A stretch of 5,479 nt of DNA from Thermaceae bacterium (GTDB lineage: Bacteria; Deinococcota; Deinococci; Deinococcales; Marinithermaceae). The stretch lies in contig WFXV01000003.1 of NCBI GenBank assembly GCA_015490435.1, positions 1-5,479 on the forward strand, in the 5' to 3' direction. The position numbers were made by a program, and so were the translations under genes. Numbering within the stretch: position 1 is the stretch's first letter; every line of letters begins with the position of its first letter. This document shows, piece by piece, positions 1 to 4,490 of the stretch. The notes beneath the pieces were generated by a model. That model did no database searches and had not been told where the DNA came from. It saw nothing but the letters and a program-made list of their open reading frames with translations.

Positions 1-270
1 ATCACCGACCACACCGCCCGCTACCTGAGGGGCAAGGGCCACGCAGGGCTTTTGATCCCGGACCCGCTCGCGATGGCGGCGGCGCTCTTCCCTGAGCTCA
101 AGACCAAGACCGAACAAACCGCCGCCCTGGTCGAGCTCGGCGGGGTCCATACCCGGGGCATGCTGGTCACCGGCGACGGGGCGGAGAACGCCGAGCTCGT
201 GCTCGGGGTGGACCTCGCCGGCTTCCAAGCGCGCTTCGAGGCCGCCCTCCTCCGCGCCCTCGGCGAATAA
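1..270 (+). CDS. Nucleoside hydrolase (inosine-uridine preferring type), C-terminal fragment
   Basis: The left edge cuts this gene; 89 C-terminal residues and a TAA stop remain, and the frame is open from base 1. The family hydrolyses the N-glycosidic bond of ribonucleosides, giving free base and ribose, in cytoplasmic nucleoside salvage. Visible support is the DPLAMAAALFPEL stretch (about residues 21-33), matching the family's conserved DPLA segment whose Asp is a Ca2+ ligand. It is followed by the VELGG-HTRGMLV strand pair and the short C-terminal helix with 'GVDLAGFQARFEAALLRAL'. In well-studied members the residue before that Asp is a catalytic His; here it is Pro (IPDPLA), so substrate range or proton donor may differ. 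The N-terminal DTDPGxDDA metal motif lies outside the window. The stop is one base before the pth start, so the two are probably co-transcribed. Family assignment is fairly sure; the substrate is not known. Confidence 0.82.
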   Translation: MTDHTARYLRGKGHAGLLIPDPLAMAAALFPELKTKTEQTAALVELGGVHTRGMLVTGDGAENAELVLGVDLAGFQARFEAALLRALGE

Positions 271-271
271 C

Positions 272-841
272 ATGGAGCCGGTGGAGCGCTTTCTGATCGT
301 GGGGCTTGGAAACCCCGGCCCCGGCTACGCCAAGACCCGCCACAACGCCGGCTTCATGGTGCTCGACCGGCTGGCCGAGGCGGAGGGCCTCGTCTTCCGC
401 GAAAAGAACGACGCCCTCCTCGCCGAGTGGGACCGCGGCTGGCTGATGAAGCCGCTTACCTACATGAACCTCTCGGGCCGGGCGGTGGCCCCCTCCGTGC
501 GCAAGAAGGGCATCCCCCTAGACCGCCTCCTCGTCGTCCACGACGACATGGACCTCCCCCTCGGGCGGATCCGCCTAAAACGCGGGGGCTCCTCCGGAGG
601 GCAAAGGGGGGTCGCCTCGATCATCGAGGCCCTGGGGGAGGCGGGCTTCGACCGCCTCCGGATTGGGATCGGGCGCCCCCCGCCCGGGGTGGACCCGGTG
701 CGCTACGTCCTCTCGCCCTTCACCCCGGAGGAACGGCGCACCCTCGAGCGGGTGCTCGAGGCCGCGACCGAGGCGGTCCGGGTCTGGAAGGAGGAGGGTC
801 TTTCCGCCGCCCAGAGCCGCTTCAACGGGCTCAAAATCTAG
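272..841 (+). CDS. pth: Peptidyl-tRNA hydrolase
   Basis: A complete 189-residue protein, normal for bacterial Pth (about 185-200). Pth is a cytoplasmic enzyme that cleaves the ester bond of peptidyl-tRNA released from stalled ribosomes and so recycles tRNA. Motifs in order: IVGLGNPGPGYAKTRHNAGF (about 9-28) with Asn14 and catalytic His24; the TYMNLSGRAV segment (63-72); VVHDDMDLPLGR (88-99) with the Asp that pairs with the catalytic His; and RLRIGIGRP (128-136). The loop that reads GGHNG in E. coli Pth is GGQRG here (109-113), so the usual His and Asn are replaced; I recall that the Thermus enzyme also departs here (GNRG). The ATG lies one base after the TAA of the nucleoside hydrolase gene with no strong Shine-Dalgarno sequence, suggesting translational coupling. 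The gene ends with a TAG, followed by an AT-rich spacer and the ABC cassette. Confidence 0.96.
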   Translation: MEPVERFLIVGLGNPGPGYAKTRHNAGFMVLDRLAEAEGLVFREKNDALLAEWDRGWLMKPLTYMNLSGRAVAPSVRKKGIPLDRLLVVHDDMDLPLGRIRLKRGGSSGGQRGVASIIEALGEAGFDRLRIGIGRPPPGVDPVRYVLSPFTPEERRTLERVLEAATEAVRVWKEEGLSAAQSRFNGLKI

Positions 842-843
842 AA

Positions 844-871
844 TTGTATTCTCACTCCTAATAACTAGAAA
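844..871 (+). promoter_or_regulatory. Possible weak sigma-70-type promoter in the AT-rich leader of the ABC cassette
   Basis: The gap between pth and the ABC genes is far more AT-rich than its surroundings (24 of 60 bases G or C in 841-900). A TTGTAT hexamer at 844-849 and a TAGAAA hexamer at 866-871 are 16 bases apart, matching 3 of 6 and 4 of 6 consensus positions. This is weak and could be chance in an AT-rich stretch. The spacer alone suggests that the cassette has its own promoter, but the exact site is not established. No terminator-like hairpin with a T-run was seen after pth. Confidence 0.25.
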
Positions 872-900
872 ACTCCGCTGTTACCATTCCACAAACGTCC

Positions 901-910
901 AAAGGAGGTG
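901..910 (+). promoter_or_regulatory. Very strong Shine-Dalgarno sequence without a conventional start codon downstream
   Basis: AAAGGAGGTG pairs with the 3' end of 16S rRNA over all ten bases. Bases 911-919 in the ABC ATPase frame read as the end of TGT, then CTG, GTC and ATC, so no ATG, GTG or TTG falls in the normal 5-10 base window. The site decides between candidate starts: ATC at 918 has the best spacing, CTG at 912 is too near, and GTG at 942 is too far. Confidence 0.85.
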
Positions 911-917
911 TCTGGTC

Positions 918-1634
918 ATCTACTGGCAGCCAATTCTCGAAGTGAAAAAGCTTCACAAGCGCTACCCGGGCGTAGAAGCGCTGAGGAATGTCACCTTCAC
1001 CCTAGAAGCCCCGGAGATGGTGGTCTTGTTGGGACCCAATGGATCAGGCAAGACCACACTCGTGCGCTCACTCGCTGGAATACTCTCCCCCTCGGAAGGT
1101 GAAATCCAGGTTTTCTGCCATGACCCTCGAGCACTGCCCCCTTCGCTGAAGGAAAAATGGGGGTTTGTCTTCCAGGAGAAACCCGGGCTTTATGAGGAGC
1201 TGAGCGTAGGCGAGCACCTCAAGCTCTTCGGCGGCTATTACCAAAACCCAAAGGACCCCGCCGAGCTCACCCGCGAATTGGGACTCGAGCAAATCATGGG
1301 CAAGCGGACGGGGGAGCTCAGTGTCGGTCAGCGAAAACGCCTTGAACTCGCCCTTGCCCTTTTGCCCAACCCATGTCTTCTCGTGCTCGACGAACCCACG
1401 AGTGCCCTCGACATCGAGATGAAAGCCGAGATCTGGCGCCTTTTGAAAGCACAAAAGGACGATACCGCTATCCTCATCACCACACACGACGCTGAGGAGG
1501 TCGAAGTACTCGCGGAAAGGGTACTCGTGCTCAAAGAAGGGGTTTTGGTTTTTGATGGCTCCAAGGAAGAATTCTTGCAAATCGGGGGCTCGGTTCGGGC
1601 TTCCTACAATCGAATCCTGGAGAAAGCGGCTTGA
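918..1634 (+). CDS. ABC transporter ATP-binding protein (ABC-2 exporter type)
   Basis: A cytoplasmic ATPase subunit that binds and hydrolyses ATP to drive the membrane partner encoded next to it; substrate unknown. Counting from ATC 918 it has 238 residues with every core motif: Walker A GPNGSGKT (39-46), Q-loop Gln86 in FVFQEKPGLYEEL, signature LSVGQ (134-138; Val in place of the usual Gly), Walker B LLVLDE (154-159), D-loop SALD (162-165) and switch His190 in ITTHDAEE. The layout resembles the CcmA/NatA-like ATPases of two-component ABC-2 exporters. The start is uncertain: family-like sequence (ILEVKKLHKRYPG) begins just after a perfect Shine-Dalgarno sequence, but no ATG/GTG/TTG is correctly spaced. 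I chose ATC 918 on spacing; the first conventional start is GTG 942, giving 230 residues with no ribosome binding site and loss of the first strand. The frame is open far upstream into pth, but its only ATG there (663) is implausible. GC content is well below that of pth and ispD. Confidence 0.88.
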   Translation: MYWQPILEVKKLHKRYPGVEALRNVTFTLEAPEMVVLLGPNGSGKTTLVRSLAGILSPSEGEIQVFCHDPRALPPSLKEKWGFVFQEKPGLYEELSVGEHLKLFGGYYQNPKDPAELTRELGLEQIMGKRTGELSVGQRKRLELALALLPNPCLLVLDEPTSALDIEMKAEIWRLLKAQKDDTAILITTHDAEEVEVLAERVLVLKEGVLVFDGSKEEFLQIGGSVRASYNRILEKAA

Positions 1635-2332
1635 TGCGTATCCTCATTCATGAGCTCGCTTGGCAGTCGCGGATTTACGTCCGTGAGCCAATGGCGCTTT
1701 TGTACGTGGTTGCCTTCCCCTTGGCCATCGTCGTTTTTCAGTACTTTCGAGGCACCGGGGATCCTGCCTTCCTACTCGCCCTTGGTGTCGCCATCTCGGT
1801 GGCAATCGCAAACTTCGCCGGACTTTCAATCAGCCTTGCCACCTCCATCGAACGCGGTGCGTTTACCCGGGTCTACGTCTCCCCCTTGCCCCTTACCCTG
1901 CACTTCATGGCGCGAATGCTAGCCCCCCTGGGGCTCATCCTGGTGGCCACTGGGCTATTACTGCTCGCCGCTCAGATCGTCTTCAAGACCGACCTTGGCA
2001 CCCTTAGGCCCACCCTCCTTTTTCTTGCCCTTGCGCTCGGGACCTTCGCTTTCGGCGCCCTTGGGATCATGCTCGCTGTGCTTGCGAAGCGTACAAACCG
2101 GGCATCGTTTCTCTCCCAGCTCGTGCTCTTCCCCCTTTTCGTGCTTGAGTTCTGGGCGAAGGAATTTCCACTTCTCTGGCTATCCCCGCTCCACAGCCTT
2201 TTGCTCTTCGCGCAGGAAGCCGTGACTGCGGGATCAGGTGGAGCGGCTTTGGTCTCGAGTGGGGGCATCCTCCTGGCCTGGGCCGGCCTGGCCCTTGCCG
2301 TCGCCGCCAAGAAGGCCGGGGACGCGCTATAG
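1634..2332 (+). CDS. ABC-2 type transporter permease subunit
   Basis: The membrane partner of the preceding ATPase, 232 residues, with about six hydrophobic segments (roughly 18-38, 45-70, 93-117, 125-152, 160-175, 208-225). This fits a single ABC-2 permease domain of six helices working as a dimer in the cytoplasmic membrane. The stretch SIERGAFTRVYVSPLPLTLHFMARML (about 71-96) is the typical ABC-2 cytosolic loop, in which an Arg-rich segment is followed by a 'VSPLP' turn. The LSPLHSLLLFAQEAV region (183-197) is the usual conserved part before the last helix. ATG 1634 overlaps the ATPase stop by one base and has GGAGAAAG at 1619-1626; a TTG at 1631 would also be open but is less likely. The two subunits are therefore translationally coupled. 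The substrate cannot be read from sequence; antibiotic, lipid or peptide export are all possible. GC content rises again over the last 20 codons. Confidence 0.87.
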   Translation: MRILIHELAWQSRIYVREPMALLYVVAFPLAIVVFQYFRGTGDPAFLLALGVAISVAIANFAGLSISLATSIERGAFTRVYVSPLPLTLHFMARMLAPLGLILVATGLLLLAAQIVFKTDLGTLRPTLLFLALALGTFAFGALGIMLAVLAKRTNRASFLSQLVLFPLFVLEFWAKEFPLLWLSPLHSLLLFAQEAVTAGSGGAALVSSGGILLAWAGLALAVAAKKAGDAL

Positions 2333-2344
2333 CCTAAGGTAAGA

Positions 2345-2992
2345 ATGGTCTCGCTCCTGCTCGTCGCCGCCGGGAAGGGCGAGCGCCTGGGGAAGGGCGT
2401 CCCCAAGGCGCTCGTCCGGGTGCTCGGGAAGACCCTCCTCGAGTGGGCGCTTCTACGGTTTCCCGTGGTGGACGAGGTCCTCGTCGCCCTGCCCTCGGGG
2501 GCCGAGCCCCCTCTTGGGCTTAAAGCGCGTTTTCTCGAGGGCGGGAAGACACGGCAGGAAAGCGTCTACCGCCTCTTGAAGGAAGCCTCGGGCGAGCTCG
2601 TCCTGGTCCACGACGCCGCCCGGGCCTTCGTCGTCCCCGAGGCGGTGCACCGGGTCCGGGAGGCGGCCCAAAGGACCGGGGCTGCCGTGCCCGCGATCCC
2701 TGTCCCCGACACCCTGGTCGAGGGGGAAAGCGTATACGGCCGCGTCCTCGACCGGGGCCGGCTCAGGCTGGTGCAGACGCCGCAGGGTTTCGCCCGCGAG
2801 CTTCTTCTAAGGGCCCACGAGGCCGCCTTGGCCGAGGGCCGCACCGCCACCGACGACGCCCAGCTCGTGCGCGCCCTCGGCCACCCGGTGGCGCTCGTCC
2901 CCGGCGACCGGCGGATGTTCAAGGTCACCTACCCCGAGGACCTCGCGCTTTTTGCCGCCCTACTCCAGGCAGAAGCCGGCGAGCTCGCTTAG
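2345..2992 (+). CDS. ispD: 2-C-methyl-D-erythritol 4-phosphate cytidylyltransferase
   Basis: Third step of the MEP isoprenoid pathway: transfers CMP from CTP to methylerythritol 4-phosphate, giving CDP-methylerythritol and pyrophosphate, in the cytoplasm. The 215 residues are on the short side for the family (about 225-240). Visible motifs: nucleotide-binding LVAAGKGERLGKGVPKAL (6-23) with Arg14 and Lys21, which correspond to the catalytic Arg20 and Lys27 of E. coli; GGKTRQESV (66-74); LVHDAAR (87-93); AVPAIPVPDT (114-123); DR (136-137) and QTPQGF (144-149); TDD (169-171); FKVTYPEDL (192-200) with Lys193 matching E. coli Lys213. All key residues appear present. ATG 2345 follows the permease stop by 12 bases and has TAAGGT at 2335-2340. 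Its product is the substrate of the kinase encoded at 3322-4146. The last 33 bases overlap the 3' end of a minus-strand gene. Confidence 0.96.
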   Translation: MVSLLLVAAGKGERLGKGVPKALVRVLGKTLLEWALLRFPVVDEVLVALPSGAEPPLGLKARFLEGGKTRQESVYRLLKEASGELVLVHDAARAFVVPEAVHRVREAAQRTGAAVPAIPVPDTLVEGESVYGRVLDRGRLRLVQTPQGFARELLLRAHEAALAEGRTATDDAQLVRALGHPVALVPGDRRMFKVTYPEDLALFAALLQAEAGELA

Positions 2993-3304
2993 CGCCTCCA
3001 AAAAGGCCGTCCAGTTTGGCGGGTAGGCATCCTCGCCGGTGCTTTGCCGCCCGTTTAGGCGCACCGCCCAGGTGGTGCCGCCGCAGACCGGGTATTCGGG
3101 CTCGTAGCGGGCCTCCCAGTCGTGGACGCCGAGCGCCCCGAGCTTTACCCAAAAATCCCGCCAAGCCACCGGGGACGGGTGAACCCGGCGCTCCTCGAGC
3201 ACACTCCCGTCGTGCCCCCGCCGGCGGTAGAGGAGGCCCTCCTCCTCGCTCCCCGAGACCTCCCAACCGCCGCCGGCCCAGCCAAGCGCGACGAAAAGCC
3301 GCAC
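2960..3304 (-). CDS. Conserved-looking hypothetical protein, 114 residues
   Basis: I do not recognise the function. GTG 3304 gives 114 residues ending in TAG at 2960-2962. It occupies the 329 bases between ispD and ispE, which no plus-strand gene explains. The plus-strand reading through this stretch is Arg/Pro-rich shadow sequence, whereas this frame looks like a folded protein: a WEVSGSEEEGLLYRR strand pair (about 14-28), a PVAWRDFWVKLGALGVHDWEARY segment (45-67), a PVCGGTTWAVRLNGRQSTG strand pair (72-90) and a terminal YPPNWTAFLEALSELAG helix (94-110). The WEARYEP-PVCGGTTWAV-L-G pattern is reminiscent of small single-domain proteins in bacteria that read 'DGTxWxVxL', but no named family is claimed. 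There is no signal peptide and there are only two Cys (74, 112). The frame is open further, to TTG 3340, but GTG 3304 fits the mirrored promoter. It converges on ispD (33-base overlap) and diverges from ispE (17 bases apart). Confidence 0.72.
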   Translation of the reverse strand: MRLFVALGWAGGGWEVSGSEEEGLLYRRRGHDGSVLEERRVHPSPVAWRDFWVKLGALGVHDWEARYEPEYPVCGGTTWAVRLNGRQSTGEDAYPPNWTAFLEALSELAGFCLE

Positions 3305-3309
3305 GCCCC

Positions 3310-3315
3310 TATGAT
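3310..3315 (+). promoter_or_regulatory. -10 element for a probable leaderless ispE transcript
   Basis: TATGAT matches the TATAAT consensus at 5 of 6 positions and ends six bases before the ispE GTG. This would place transcription initiation at the start codon itself. Leaderless transcripts of this layout are common in Deinococcus-Thermus bacteria. No convincing -35 hexamer is seen about 17 bases upstream, and there is no typical Shine-Dalgarno sequence before the GTG apart from a G-run. Confidence 0.5.
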
Positions 3316-3316
3316 G
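3311..3316 (-). promoter_or_regulatory. Possible -10 element for the divergent minus-strand hypothetical gene
   Basis: Read on the minus strand this hexamer is CATCAT, 4 of 6 against TATAAT and lacking the important first T. It lies exactly six bases before GTG 3304, mirroring the plus-strand arrangement and overlapping its -10 by five bases, so the two promoters could not be occupied at once. It is weaker than the ispE element, and the call rests mostly on symmetry. Confidence 0.3.
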
Positions 3317-3321
3317 GGGGC

Positions 3322-4146
3322 GTGGTTTATGAGGAGGCAAGGGCGAAGACGAACCTAGGCCTTGCCGTCCTCGGCCGGCGGCCGGACGGCTACCACGAAC
3401 TGCACACCCTCTTCGCTACGCTCAGCCTCAAAGACCGCGTCGGGATCGAACCCAGGGAAGAGGGCATAGCGCTCGAGGTGACCGGCGCCGAGCTCCCCAC
3501 CGGCGGCGCAAACCTCGCCTACCGGGCGGCCGCCCTCTACCTCGAGGCCGCCGGGATCGCCGCCGGGGTTCGGATCACTCTGGAAAAGGAGATCCCCCTC
3601 GCCGCCGGGCTAGGCGGCGGCTCGGCCGACGCCGCCGCGGTGCTAAGGGGGCTCGAGCGAATCTTCGGCGCCGGGGTGGACCTTTTCACTCTCGCCCAAA
3701 AACTCGGGGCCGACGTGCCCTTCCTGCTCCGGGGAGGCCTCGCCGAAGCCCGGGGGGTAGGGGAAGCGCTCCGCTTTTTGCCCCAAAAGAGGCTCTTCTT
3801 CGTGCTCTTTAACCCGGGGATCGAGGTCCCCACAGCGGCGGTCTACCGGGAGCTCACCCCTGAAGACTTCGGCCCCGAGCTGGAGGTGGAGGCGATTCTA
3901 GAAGCGCTCGCGCGCGGCGCGCCGCCCCCTTGGAGAAACGACCTCGAGGCCCCCGCCTTCCGCCGCTACCCTGAGCTCAAAAGGCTCAAGGAGGAGCTCG
4001 AAGCGCTCGGGCTCCACCCCCTGCTCTCGGGCTCGGGGGCGACCTTCCTCATTCCCGCCGCCTGGCCAGAGGCGGCCGAGGCGCTCCGGGAGCGGCTTTC
4101 GCTACGTTACCCTGGCGCTTGGGTAAGGGCGGTGCGGACGGAATGA
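3322..4146 (+). CDS. ispE: 4-diphosphocytidyl-2-C-methyl-D-erythritol kinase
   Basis: Fourth step of the MEP pathway: ATP-dependent phosphorylation of the 2-hydroxyl of CDP-methylerythritol, the product of IspD, by a cytoplasmic GHMP-superfamily kinase. The 274 residues match the usual length (about 275-290). Motifs: substrate-binding ARAKTNLGLAV with Lys9 and Asn11, then RRPDGYHELHTLF (19-31); the ATP-binding GHMP loop IPLAAGLGGGSADAAAVL (91-108); GADVPF (129-134) with catalytic Asp131; and the third GHMP motif LSGSGATF (235-242). The segment EDFGPELEVEAILEALARG (181-199) is close to what I recall of Thermus thermophilus IspE. GTG 3322 is chosen because AKTNL needs only a few residues before it and a -10 hexamer sits six bases upstream; the frame is open further back but reads as Arg/Pro-rich shadow. 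The stop overlaps the next gene by ATGA. Confidence 0.96.
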   Translation: MVYEEARAKTNLGLAVLGRRPDGYHELHTLFATLSLKDRVGIEPREEGIALEVTGAELPTGGANLAYRAAALYLEAAGIAAGVRITLEKEIPLAAGLGGGSADAAAVLRGLERIFGAGVDLFTLAQKLGADVPFLLRGGLAEARGVGEALRFLPQKRLFFVLFNPGIEVPTAAVYRELTPEDFGPELEVEAILEALARGAPPPWRNDLEAPAFRRYPELKRLKEELEALGLHPLLSGSGATFLIPAAWPEAAEALRERLSLRYPGAWVRAVRTE

Positions 4147-4490
4147 GCTGGCGGGTGCTCGAGTTCAAGCGGGCGCGGGCGGACACCGAGGCGATGGTCG
4201 CCTGGCTCGGGGAGCGCCTCGCCCGGGAAGGGGTGCGGGTCACCTTCGCCAAGGAGGCGGGCTGGGGGCTCGAGCTCACCGTCGCCCTAAGCGGCCGGAA
4301 AACCCTGCTCGGGGTCGCCGAGCTCCCAGACGAACCCGGCACCTACCGCGCCTTCACCCGGCCCCCCTCCCTCCTCGACCAGCTCCTCGGCCGGGGGCGC
4401 ATCCGGCTTAGGGAAGAGGTACTTAAGCGGCTTGCCCGCGCCCTCCGGGAAGACCCCACCGCCAAGGCCGTCCGCTGGGTGGAGCTCTAA
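4143..4490 (+). CDS. Uncharacterised 115-residue protein downstream of ispE
   Basis: I do not recognise this family. ATG 4143 lies within the ispE stop (ATGA overlap) and the stop TAA is followed directly by the next ATG, so it is almost certainly translated as part of an ispE operon. The protein is soluble and basic, with an amphipathic helix (about 11-29, RARADTEAMVAWLGERLAR), a likely strand VRVTFAKE (31-38), a strand pair around LELTVALSGRKTLLGVAEL (43-61), the loop PDEPGTYRAFTRPPSLLD (62-79), a helix EEVLKRLARALRE (91-103) and a terminal strand KAVRWVEL (108-115). No metal-binding cluster, signal peptide or membrane segment is seen. Codon use matches ispE, which supports a native gene. 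An open start at 4119 within ispE is possible but unlikely. The link to isoprenoid synthesis or to the transporter is by position only. Confidence 0.83.
   Translation: MSWRVLEFKRARADTEAMVAWLGERLAREGVRVTFAKEAGWGLELTVALSGRKTLLGVAELPDEPGTYRAFTRPPSLLDQLLGRGRIRLREEVLKRLARALREDPTAKAVRWVEL

Larger units (their letters stand above)
3302..3324. repeat. Perfect 8-bp inverted repeat with both divergent start codons in its arms
   Basis: The left arm CACGCCCC (3302-3309) and right arm GGGGCGTG (3317-3324) are exact reverse complements around the 7-base centre TATGATG (3310-3316). The left arm read on the minus strand ends in the GTG start (3304-3302) of the 114-residue hypothetical; the right arm ends in the GTG start (3322-3324) of ispE. 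The symmetry could be an operator for a dimeric regulator or simply the mirrored layout of two leaderless promoters. In RNA that spanned it, the repeat could fold as a GC-rich hairpin. Confidence 0.75.

Noticed and set aside
589..600. CTCCTCCGGAGG, with a 10-base palindrome, inside pth
   Set aside because: It encodes conserved Pth residues (GSSGG) and has no loop or T-run; palindromes like this are expected in GC-rich coding DNA.
838..870. CTAGAA direct repeat at 838-843 and 865-870 as a possible insertion target duplication
   Set aside because: Only six bases long, and both copies lie on the same side of the ABC cassette instead of flanking it.
663..917. Upstream extension of the ABC ATPase frame to ATG 663
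   Set aside because: It would overlap pth by about 180 bases in another frame; the residues there are Arg/Pro/Ser-rich shadow sequence and the strong ribosome binding site at 901-910 would lie inside the gene.
908..1102. Small frame from GTG 908 overlapping the ABC ATPase start
   Set aside because: Its start overlaps the Shine-Dalgarno sequence itself, it has no family-like sequence and it ends inside the ATPase. It could matter only if frameshifting joined it to the ATPase, which is not supported.
2979..2988. GCGAGCTCGC palindrome at the ispD end, considered as a terminator
   Set aside because: There is no loop and no T-run, and it lies within the overlapping coding ends of two genes; it follows from frequent GAG and CTC codons.
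2925..3266. Second minus-strand frame across the ispD-ispE gap
   Set aside because: Gly/Arg/Pro-rich shadow of the 2960-3304 frame; no plausible strands, helices or start signal.
3016..3321. Upstream extension of the ispE frame
   Set aside because: The added residues are Arg/Pro-rich with no family similarity and lie antisense to a more protein-like minus-strand gene; IspE length is normal from GTG 3322.
743..4278. Many CTCGAG and GAGCTC hexamers across the window
   Set aside because: They fall mostly in frame as Leu-Glu or Glu-Leu codon pairs and reflect the organism's preferred CTC and GAG codons rather than a spaced repeat or regulatory motif.
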